NCBI GenBank assembly: GCA_007135435.1
Contig: SLIW01000135.1
Coordinates: 1 to 5,655, forward strand
Source: Natronomonas sp.
GTDB lineage: Archaea > Halobacteriota > Halobacteria > Halobacteriales > Haloarculaceae
Direction: 5' to 3'
DNA: 5,655 bases
This document shows positions 1 through 4,261 of this stretch, piece by piece. A program made the translations under genes and the position numbers. The stretch's first letter is position 1. Every line of letters begins with the position of its first letter. The notes under the pieces are model-generated. The model was not told where the DNA came from, ran no database searches, and was given only the letters and a program-made list of their open reading frames with translations.

Positions 1-80
1 AGGACCAGGCCGATGACGGTGAGGACTAAGCCGATGACGAGGACGAGTAGGCACCGGACGAAGCGGTAGGACTGTACCAT
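1..80 (-). CDS. N-terminal fragment of a membrane or exported protein (partial, runs off left edge)
   Basis: Reading the minus strand from the ATG at 80-78 gives 26 codons with no stop before the window edge. The peptide starts MVQSYRFVRC and continues as an almost unbroken run of Leu, Val, Ile and Gly from about residue 11 to 26. This is one transmembrane segment, or the hydrophobic core of a signal peptide, preceded by two arginines (R6, R9), which fits the positive-inside rule. The visible part has no twin-arginine motif and no lipobox. Only about 26 residues are visible, so the family cannot be named. The gene would be divergent from the small ORF at 282. I see no good TATA box at the expected place 25-28 bp upstream of 80, so the start is less certain than for the other genes. 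A chance open frame is possible, but the hydrophobic run argues against it. Confidence 0.55.
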   Translation of the reverse strand, partial: MVQSYRFVRCLLVLVIGLVLTVIGLV

Positions 81-251
81 TCGAGCACGTTCCTGTATGG
101 CAACGTCGTCGACGAGGAGCCCCACGTTCCTCGACCGTGGAACACCTGAGCCAGCCCGTGGACGATCCCGTTCGCACCGCGAGATTCTCCTCGAAATCCA
201 TGGAACGGCGGCGTTCGGTCGCCCACAACGGAGGCGAAAACAACTGGTAAA

Positions 252-257
252 GTTAAG
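252..257 (+). promoter_or_regulatory. Candidate TATA box of the 62-residue ORF
   Basis: GTTAAG lies in a locally AT-rich stretch (about 237-257) inside otherwise GC-rich DNA. It is centred about 27 bp before the ATG at 282, the spacing expected for a leaderless haloarchaeal transcript. The A-rich bases just upstream could serve as the BRE. This is a sequence-only call. Confidence 0.5.
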
Positions 258-281
258 TGGTGTCACAACCCTGACGGCGCT

Positions 282-470
282 ATGGCGAACAGGCAACGGC
301 TGGTGGAGGTGGGACCGGTGGAGGTCGAGGTCCCGGCGGCGGCGGGGGCGGACCTCTCCGGGGACGGCTGGTTCGTCGCGTGGTCGTCCAGCGACCTCCT
401 CGCGGTCTCGGTCGGCCGCTACTGCCTCGCGATCACCGAGGAGTGGATGCTGGAGCTCCGCGAGTACTAG
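282..470 (+). CDS. Small hypothetical protein, 62 residues
   Basis: This is a 62-codon frame from ATG 282 to TAG 468-470. I do not recognise the family. It is probably real because nearly every third codon position from about codon 7 on is G or C, and a TATA-like box sits about 27 bp upstream, as for the other genes here. The protein is acidic and soluble-looking. It has a Val-Glu-rich strand-like start (residues 7-17), a Trp/Ser patch around 30-37 and an acidic end with W55. There is one cysteine (C48), so it is not a zinc-ribbon protein, and there is no membrane helix or signal peptide. A possible hairpin begins right after the stop. It is convergent with the hydrolase gene, whose stop is at 596-598. 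A wrong call is possible at this length, but the overlapping frames on both strands have much poorer, arginine-rich composition. Confidence 0.62.
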   Translation: MANRQRLVEVGPVEVEVPAAAGADLSGDGWFVAWSSSDLLAVSVGRYCLAITEEWMLELREY

Positions 471-495
471 CCGACGGCGACCGTATCGTCGTCGG
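471..495 (+). terminator. Hairpin directly after the 62-residue ORF, possible 3'-end signal
   Basis: Bases 471-480 pair with 486-495 as a 10-bp stem containing one G-U pair, with a 5-base loop. The stem starts on the base after the TAG stop. No T-tract follows, so this may be an mRNA 3'-end stabiliser and not a true terminator. Confidence 0.3.
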
Positions 496-510
496 GCGGT
501 CGTACCCCGT

Positions 511-536
511 CCTCGGGGGATCTCGCCCCGACGAGG
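511..536. terminator. GC-rich hairpin between convergent genes, possible bidirectional terminator
   Basis: CCTCG (511-515) pairs with CGAGG (532-536), and GGGG (516-519) pairs with CCCC (526-529). This leaves a 6-base loop and a 2-base bulge (530-531). It lies between the stop at 470 (+) and the stop at 596 (-), so it could act on either strand. No T-tract is visible in either direction, and GC-rich DNA forms such stems by chance. Confidence 0.27.
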
Positions 537-565
537 TCCCCTGGGTCGGATCCGTCGTCGGGACC

Positions 566-625
566 ATCGGTCTACCTATCGGTCGACCCGTCGGTCTACC
601 TATCGTTCTGCCCATCGGTCAGCCA
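566..625. repeat. 12-bp degenerate tandem repeat, five units
   Basis: Five consecutive 12-mers are visible: ATCGGTCTACCT (566), ATCGGTCGACCC (578), GTCGGTCTACCT (590), ATCGTTCTGCCC (602) and ATCGGTCAGCCA (614). TCGGTC is kept in four of the five. Alternate units are more alike, so a 24-bp higher-order period is also possible. The array covers the stop codon and roughly the last nine codons of the hydrolase gene on the minus strand, plus 30 bp of the convergent spacer. Confidence 0.85.
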
Positions 626-1516
626 CGCGACGATCTCGTCGCCCACCACGTCCGGGCGTTCCAGGTGGACGAAGTGGCCGGCGTCCCGCACGCGGACGAC
701 CCGGCACTCCTCGATGACGACGTCGGCGTGGTCGAAGAGCTCGGTCCCCATGCACCCGTCGTCCGCTCCCGTGACGACGAGCGTCGGCGTCCGGATCGGG
801 GGCACGTCCTCCAGGTCGGGGACCTCCCCGCTGACCAGCGATCGGAGCGACGAACCCACGGTGTCGCGGTAGTACTCGAGGGCGTGCTCGACCGTGTCGC
901 CGGTGGCGAAGGTCTCCTTGACGTGTTCCATCCGCTCGGGTGGGTAGTCCCAGCCGGGGCTCCAGGTCCCCCACAGGAGCTCGAGCAGGGCGAACTCGCG
1001 CCACCGGAGCGCGCGCTCGGGGACGTCGGGGAGCTGGAAGAACCACATGTACCAGCTGCGGAGGATCTGACGGGGGTACCGCAGGAGGAGGGCATCGAAG
1101 CCGGGTGGGACGGCGAGGGACGCCATCCGCGTGAAGGCGTCCGGGTCGGTCCAGTCCGCCGCGTAGGCCGCGACGGCGCCCCAGTCGTGACCGACCAGGA
1201 CCGCGTCTTCGGTCTCGAACTCGTCGCCGAGCGCGTCGGCGAGTGCGACTGCGTCGGCGCCGAGCGCCCTCGCCGAGTAGTCGCCGTCCGGGGCGGGCCC
1301 GGTCGGCGCGTACCCGCGCATGTACGGCGCGACGGCGGTGAAGCCCGCGTCGGCCAGCCGCGACAGGAGCGGGCCCATCGACCCGGCGTCGTCGGGGAAG
1401 CCGTGGAGGCACAGGGCCAGTCGATCGCCGTCGCCCGCCACGAGGCACTCGAACGTCACCCCGTTGGCCTCGACGCGCCGGTCGCGGTGCTGTGGCGCAA
1501 CCGGGTCTGAGCTCAT
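596..1516 (-). CDS. Alpha/beta-fold hydrolase, epoxide hydrolase-like
   Basis: This 306-residue soluble protein probably adds water to an epoxide through an aspartyl ester intermediate; the substrate is unknown. Motifs in order: oxyanion-hole HGFP (38-41), nucleophile elbow GHDWG with D111, acid D253 in TGADD, and base H281 in DAGHF. The cap carries Y156 in a WYMWFFQ segment and Y216 in EYYRD, at the places of the two ring-opening tyrosines of soluble epoxide hydrolases. HGxP and the tyrosine pair favour epoxide hydrolase over haloalkane or fluoroacetate dehalogenase, which share the Asp nucleophile. Length suits the family. I chose ATG 1516 over an in-frame GTG at 1525 because a TATA-like box is centred 27 bp upstream of 1516. 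GAGGTG six bases before the ATG also resembles a Shine-Dalgarno site. There is no signal peptide. Its last codons lie in the 12-bp repeat array. It is divergent from the thiamine-binding gene. Confidence 0.9.
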   Translation of the reverse strand: MSSDPVAPQHRDRRVEANGVTFECLVAGDGDRLALCLHGFPDDAGSMGPLLSRLADAGFTAVAPYMRGYAPTGPAPDGDYSARALGADAVALADALGDEFETEDAVLVGHDWGAVAAYAADWTDPDAFTRMASLAVPPGFDALLLRYPRQILRSWYMWFFQLPDVPERALRWREFALLELLWGTWSPGWDYPPERMEHVKETFATGDTVEHALEYYRDTVGSSLRSLVSGEVPDLEDVPPIRTPTLVVTGADDGCMGTELFDHADVVIEECRVVRVRDAGHFVHLERPDVVGDEIVAWLTDGQNDR

Positions 1517-1539
1517 GGGCGCCACCTCGGGCCGGGCAC

Positions 1540-1546
1540 TTATAGT
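1540..1546 (-). promoter_or_regulatory. TATA box of the hydrolase gene
   Basis: Read on the minus strand this is CTATAAG, centred 27 bp upstream of the ATG at 1516. It sits in a small inverted repeat, CACT-TAT-AGTG (1537-1547). The position predicts transcription starting at or next to the ATG. Confidence 0.65.
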
Positions 1547-1635
1547 GATTGAGCAGACCTTGGAGGACGGCCGAACCGTTTCCTCGGTCCGCTCAGCGTA
1601 ATCGTGCGAATCGCTCTGGATCGGGCCGAACGGGC

Positions 1636-1710
1636 TTCTACCGACCAGGTTCCGACCGACCTAATTCCGACCGACCAGGTACGGACCGTCCTGGCTGCGA
1701 CCGCCCGTTT
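1636..1710. repeat. 15-bp degenerate tandem repeat, five units
   Basis: Five consecutive 15-mers: TTCTACCGACCAGGT (1636), TCCGACCGACCTAAT (1651), TCCGACCGACCAGGT (1666), ACGGACCGTCCTGGC (1681) and TGCGACCGCCCGTTT (1696). The consensus is close to TCCGACCGACCAGGT, with ACCG or a near match kept in each. The block at 1621-1635 may be a decayed sixth unit (10 of 15 matches). The array fills the divergent spacer and ends in the TATA box of the thiamine-binding gene. There are no spacers between units, so it is not CRISPR. One frame through it encodes DRPxS-type pentapeptides, but the promoter lies downstream of the array, so I read it as non-coding. Confidence 0.85.
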
Positions 1711-1713
1711 AAC
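1708..1713 (+). promoter_or_regulatory. TATA box of the thiamine-binding family gene
   Basis: TTTAAC is centred about 27 bp before the ATG at 1738, which fits a leaderless transcript. Its first three bases are the last bases of the 15-bp repeat array. Confidence 0.65.
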
Positions 1714-1737
1714 TGGTTCGCCGACGAACGTGGAGGC

Positions 1738-2049
1738 ATGAGCGTCGTTGCCCTGCTCAGCGTCGCACCGTACACGACCGAAAGCATGGCCCCGGAGGTC
1801 GCCAAGGCCGTCGAGGCGCTCGAGGAGTTCGACGTCGCCTACGAGACGAACCCGATGGGGACGGTCGTCGAGGCCGACGACATCGACACGCTGCTGGCGG
1901 CGACCGCCGCCGCGCACAAGGCCGTCGACGGCGACCGGGTGAGCACCCTCCTGAAGATCGACGAGAAGCGCGGCCGCGAGCAGCACGCCGACGAGAAGGT
2001 CGAGGCGGTCGCCGAGGAACTCGGCCGCGAACCCCGGAAGGAGCGGTGA
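1738..2049 (+). CDS. MTH1187/UPF0045 family thiamine-binding protein
   Basis: This 103-residue cytoplasmic protein has the typical length and pattern of the MTH1187 (YkoF-like, ferredoxin-fold) family. It opens with the beta strand SVVALLSVAP, then has a helix (about 18-31), the signature NPMGT (38-42) followed by an acidic strand, a helix containing AHKAV (59-63), the strand RVSTLLKIDEKR (67-78) and a charged C-terminal helix. Family members form oligomers and bind thiamine or its pyrimidine moiety; the physiological role is unsettled. ATG 1738 is chosen because the conserved first strand begins at residue 2 and a TATA box is 27 bp upstream. The frame stays open upstream to about 1549, but only through the 15-bp repeats. 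GGAGG occurs only two bases before the ATG, too close for normal use. No other thiamine genes and no TPP riboswitch are visible nearby. The next gene follows after 82 bp with its own candidate promoter. Confidence 0.92.
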   Translation: MSVVALLSVAPYTTESMAPEVAKAVEALEEFDVAYETNPMGTVVEADDIDTLLAATAAAHKAVDGDRVSTLLKIDEKRGREQHADEKVEAVAEELGREPRKER

Positions 2050-2102
2050 CGCTCTCCCCCGGAACAGTCACTCGTCTGTCACGTGCCCGCGCAAGGAAAA
2101 GG

Positions 2103-2108
2103 CCTATC
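2103..2108 (+). promoter_or_regulatory. Candidate TATA box of the DUF2150-like gene
   Basis: CCTATC follows an A-rich stretch (2095-2100) that could act as the BRE. It is centred about 27 bp before the ATG at 2132. The box is weak, and readthrough from the thiamine-binding gene 82 bp upstream is an alternative. Confidence 0.42.
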
Positions 2109-2131
2109 TCCCGCCCCACACACCATCCGCC

Positions 2132-2710
2132 ATGAGCACGCCCCCCGGCGAGTACTACACCGAGGAACGGTGGAACAACTGGCTCGATCGGCTCCGCGAG
2201 GAGGAGATCGACCCCGAGAACGAGGACTCCGCTCGCCTGCTGTTGAACCTCCAGGACGACGCGGCGATCGCGATCGCGAAGATCGTCGGCGCCCACGAGG
2301 AGGGCGAACTCGACGAGGAGTCGGCCCTCGCGGAACTCGCGAAGGTACGCGAGATCGTCCTCTCGGAGGTGGAGTTCGCCGACGAGGAGAAGCTGATGCT
2401 CGTCGACGGCGTCCAGACCTCGCTGGTCTGCGTCTTCTACTCGGCCGAGGAGTACATCGTCGGAGGTTCGGCCGAGGAGGGGAACGTCGAGGACTACATC
2501 CGCGCGGCCGCCGACGCCGAGGCAGAGGAGGACCTCGACGCCGCCCTCGCCCACTGCGCACAGGCAGGGACCCGGCTGTTCGCCGGCGACGACCTGGACC
2601 GGACGGTCGCCGAAGACCTGGAGTACGGACTGGTGGCCGAGTGGATCAACGGCCTGGACTCCCTGGCGACGGCGCTGGCGGACCCGGAAGTCGTCGAAGA
2701 GGACGAGTGA
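2132..2710 (+). CDS. Acidic soluble protein, probable haloarchaeal DUF2150 family
   Basis: This is a 192-residue protein with 53 Asp/Glu residues and no membrane segment or signal peptide, so it is a cytoplasmic salt-adapted protein. It begins with a conserved-looking YYTEERWNNWLDRL block (residues 8-21), followed by a SARLLLNLQDDAAIAIAKI helix (33-51). Further alternating helices (about 56-86, 116-148, 157-182) and an acidic tail make it mostly alpha-helical. The N-terminal block and overall length match what I remember of DUF2150, a protein restricted to haloarchaea and relatives with no assigned function. That assignment is from memory, not a search. Two cysteines (C100, C142) are far apart and give no metal motif. 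ATG 2132 fits both the family-like start and the upstream box at 2103-2108. An inverted repeat sits 16 bases after the stop. Confidence 0.78.
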   Translation: MSTPPGEYYTEERWNNWLDRLREEEIDPENEDSARLLLNLQDDAAIAIAKIVGAHEEGELDEESALAELAKVREIVLSEVEFADEEKLMLVDGVQTSLVCVFYSAEEYIVGGSAEEGNVEDYIRAAADAEAEEDLDAALAHCAQAGTRLFAGDDLDRTVAEDLEYGLVAEWINGLDSLATALADPEVVEEDE

Positions 2711-2726
2711 CCGACGGGCGCGGCCT

Positions 2727-2745
2727 GATCATCGGACCGGTGATC
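2727..2745. promoter_or_regulatory. 19-bp inverted repeat after the DUF2150-like gene
   Basis: GATCATCGG and CCGGTGATC flank a central A. The arms are 9 bp with one mismatch, which would be a U-G pair in RNA. As RNA it could form an 8-bp stem with a 3-base loop, 16 bases after the stop at 2710. There is no T-tract, so it may be a 3'-end hairpin or a binding site for a dimeric regulator. Confidence 0.4.
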
Positions 2746-2792
2746 TGACGCCAAGGGACGTGAGCGGATATGGGGGCGTTGTTCTCATTCTC

Positions 2793-2828
2793 ACGAGGGG
2801 CGTAGACGACACGAGGGGCGTAGACGAC
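2793..2828. repeat. 18-bp perfect tandem duplication
   Basis: ACGAGGGGCGTAGACGAC occurs twice back to back (2793-2810 and 2811-2828) with no mismatch. It is in the 250-bp spacer upstream of the pilin-like gene. The identity of the copies suggests a recent slippage duplication. Confidence 0.92.
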
Positions 2829-2846
2829 GATCGATTGACGGCGAAC

Positions 2847-2892
2847 GAACCGATCGGCGGACGGTGGATGAACCCATCGGCGGACGGCGGAC
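2847..2892. repeat. 23-bp tandem duplication
   Basis: Two adjacent 23-bp units (2847-2869, 2870-2892) differ at three positions. Both begin GAACC and contain ATCGGCGGACGG. A further GAACC follows at 2893-2897, as if a third unit starts. The period is not a multiple of three, which argues against coding here. Confidence 0.85.
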
Positions 2893-2931
2893 GAACCACG
2901 TGGCAGGACGACCGCCGAGGACGTGGACAGG

Positions 2932-2938
2932 TTTTTGA
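2932..2938 (+). promoter_or_regulatory. TATA-like box of the pilin-like gene
   Basis: TTTTTGA is the only strongly T-rich run in this spacer and is centred about 26 bp before the ATG at 2961. This supports 2961 as the start of a leaderless transcript. Confidence 0.5.
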
Positions 2939-2960
2939 CGGCGACCTCCATCCAGCCGGT

Positions 2961-4145
2961 ATGGGATTCAGGGACGACGAGCGGGGCCAGCCGGTGCTCG
3001 TCGGCGCGCTCCTCCTCTTCGCGATACTCGTCGTCGCCTTCGCCGGCTACCAGGCCTTCGTCGTCCCGAGCCAGAACGCGGAGGTCGAGTTCGACCACGC
3101 GGCCACCGTACAGACGCAGTTCTCCGAGCTCCAGAGCAACGTCGTCAACGCCGTCGAGAGCGGGGACGAGCGCTCGACCAGCGTCACCCTCGGGACCGGC
3201 TACCCGGCCCGGCTGCTCGCGTTGAACCCCTCGCCGGCCTCCGGGTCCCTCGAGACGTCCCCGCGTGGGGAGGTCGCGATCGACGCCGGCGGGGAGGACA
3301 TCGCCGCCGACGTCTGCGGCGAGGCCGCCGACGGGACGTTCTCGCGATCGCTGGTCTACTCGCCGGGCTACAACGAGTACCGGAACGCCGGTCCGACGAC
3401 CTACGAACACACGTTCGTGAGCCGCGAGTTCCGGGACGGTGGTGGGGTGTACGGGGATCAGCGATTCGTCGGGACCGATCGGATCGACCTCCTGTTGGTC
3501 ACGGGATCCGTCTCCGAGAACGGCCGCACCGGGATCAGCGTGGACGTCGACGCTACCCACCGCCATCGCTACGGCGAGGTCGAGGATCCCACGGTCACGA
3601 TACCGAGCCAGTTCGACGCCGCCGTGTGGGACGACGAGATCCTCGACGGCGTAGACGGAGTCGAGAACGTCGCAGATGCTGGCGACGGCAGGGTCGAGAT
3701 CGAACTCGAGGGCGAGTTCCAGCTCTCGTGTGCCGTCGCGGGCCTGAACGGTGACCCGGCGTTCGAACCTCCCCGGGACGGGGCGGATCCGCCGGTGTTC
3801 GACACCCGGTGGGTCGCGGCGGACGGCGAGCCGATCGAGGGAGGGACGGTCACCACGTCGGACGAGACGGTCGAGCTGACGATGGAGGCGACCGACGCGG
3901 AGGACGGATCGCCGATCGCCGAAGCCGAGGTCGACTTCTCGATCGAGGGCGACCAGGACGTCGGGGCGCTCGAGTGGCCGGGTGGGGGATCCGACACCGG
4001 GCCGCCTGGCACCCACAACGTGACCGACGACGACGGCCGCGCCTCGGTGGAGGTCGAGGTCGACGGCGAGGACGGCGATCGGTTCAGGGTGTACGTCACG
4101 GCGGGCGACGACGGGGACGTGCTGACCGTCGAGGTGGGCGAGTAG
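2961..4145 (+). CDS. Pilin-like surface protein with one N-terminal membrane helix and an Ig-like C-terminal domain
   Basis: This 394-residue protein is probably anchored in the membrane and faces outside. Residues 1-10 are charged (DDERGQ). Residues 11-36 form one hydrophobic helix, followed by an amphipathic stretch to about 65. The layout is that of archaeal type IV pilin-like proteins, and the RGQP junction just before the hydrophobic core resembles a prepilin-peptidase (PibD) site, though cleavage is not certain. The middle region (about 66-270) has a SLVYSPGYNEYRNAG block (130-144), which I recall from haloarchaeal proteins with this N-terminus. C119 and C257 could form a disulfide. Residues about 281-394 look like a Big_1/invasin-type Ig domain: a GGTVTTSDETVELT strand, AEVDFSI, TDDDGRASVEVEV and a C-terminal RVYVTAG strand. 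NVT at 353-355 is a possible N-glycosylation site. ATG 2961 is chosen for the charged start and the T-rich box 26 bp upstream; an open frame back to 2760 crosses the repeats. Function unknown. Confidence 0.82.
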   Translation: MGFRDDERGQPVLVGALLLFAILVVAFAGYQAFVVPSQNAEVEFDHAATVQTQFSELQSNVVNAVESGDERSTSVTLGTGYPARLLALNPSPASGSLETSPRGEVAIDAGGEDIAADVCGEAADGTFSRSLVYSPGYNEYRNAGPTTYEHTFVSREFRDGGGVYGDQRFVGTDRIDLLLVTGSVSENGRTGISVDVDATHRHRYGEVEDPTVTIPSQFDAAVWDDEILDGVDGVENVADAGDGRVEIELEGEFQLSCAVAGLNGDPAFEPPRDGADPPVFDTRWVAADGEPIEGGTVTTSDETVELTMEATDAEDGSPIAEAEVDFSIEGDQDVGALEWPGGGSDTGPPGTHNVTDDDGRASVEVEVDGEDGDRFRVYVTAGDDGDVLTVEVGE

Positions 4146-4200
4146 GCTGACTGCTGGCGCCGATCGTCTATAGGATCTACCCGCCCGTGGGCCGACCGGA

Positions 4201-4216
4201 TTCGACAACTGTCGAA
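4201..4216. promoter_or_regulatory. 16-bp palindrome upstream of hmgB, candidate operator
   Basis: TTCGACA-AC-TGTCGAA has perfect 7-bp arms around a 2-bp spacer. It ends 17 bp before the CTTATA box and 45 bp before the hmgB start. The position just upstream of the TATA/BRE suits a dimeric winged-helix or similar regulator. No regulator is encoded nearby, so the binding protein is unknown. Confidence 0.5.
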
Positions 4217-4233
4217 CTTCCCATCGACAGACC

Positions 4234-4239
4234 CTTATA
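4234..4239 (+). promoter_or_regulatory. TATA box of hmgB
   Basis: CTTATA is centred about 25-26 bp before the ATG at 4262, within an AT-richer stretch. This places the transcript start at or next to the ATG. A second TATA-like CTATAG at 4168-4173 is farther away and less likely. Confidence 0.68.
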
Positions 4240-4261
4240 CGAAACTAACGACTGTGGGGCC

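Noticed and set aside
106..115. 10-bp perfect palindrome TCGTCGACGA upstream of the left-edge gene
   Set aside because: CG-rich palindromes built on GTCGAC are common by chance in haloarchaeal DNA and no promoter could be placed next to it.
566..625. Possible CRISPR-like array
   Set aside because: Units are contiguous with no spacers, as are those at 1636-1710, so these are simple tandem repeats.
97..717. Arginine-rich plus-strand frame of 206 codons
   Set aside because: It overlaps the 62-residue ORF and the hydrolase gene, and has the Arg/Ser-rich composition typical of out-of-frame GC-rich sequence.
380..1510. Long plus-strand open frame antisense to the hydrolase, with IGLP/IGRP-type repeats near its start
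   Set aside because: It is the mirror frame of the well-supported hydrolase gene. Its repeats come from the 12-bp array, and it shows no family signature.
1549..1737. N-terminal extension of the thiamine-binding protein with DRPxS pentapeptide repeats
   Set aside because: The family starts at the MSVVALLSV strand and a TATA box at 1708-1713 lies inside the supposed extension, so the repeats are upstream DNA.
1517..1737. TPP riboswitch upstream of the thiamine-binding gene
   Set aside because: I see none of the conserved TPP riboswitch core sequences, and the promoter position implies no 5' leader.
2760..2960. N-terminal extension of the pilin-like protein back to a GTG at 2760
   Set aside because: It runs through tandem repeats, has no domain, and would place 67 residues in front of a typical charged leader and membrane helix. 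The promoter-like box at 2932-2938 is inside it.
2646..4208. 520-residue minus-strand frame opposite the pilin-like gene
   Set aside because: It is a shadow frame in GC-rich DNA. Composition is Arg/Val/Asp-rich without recognisable domains, and it overlaps two supported plus-strand genes.
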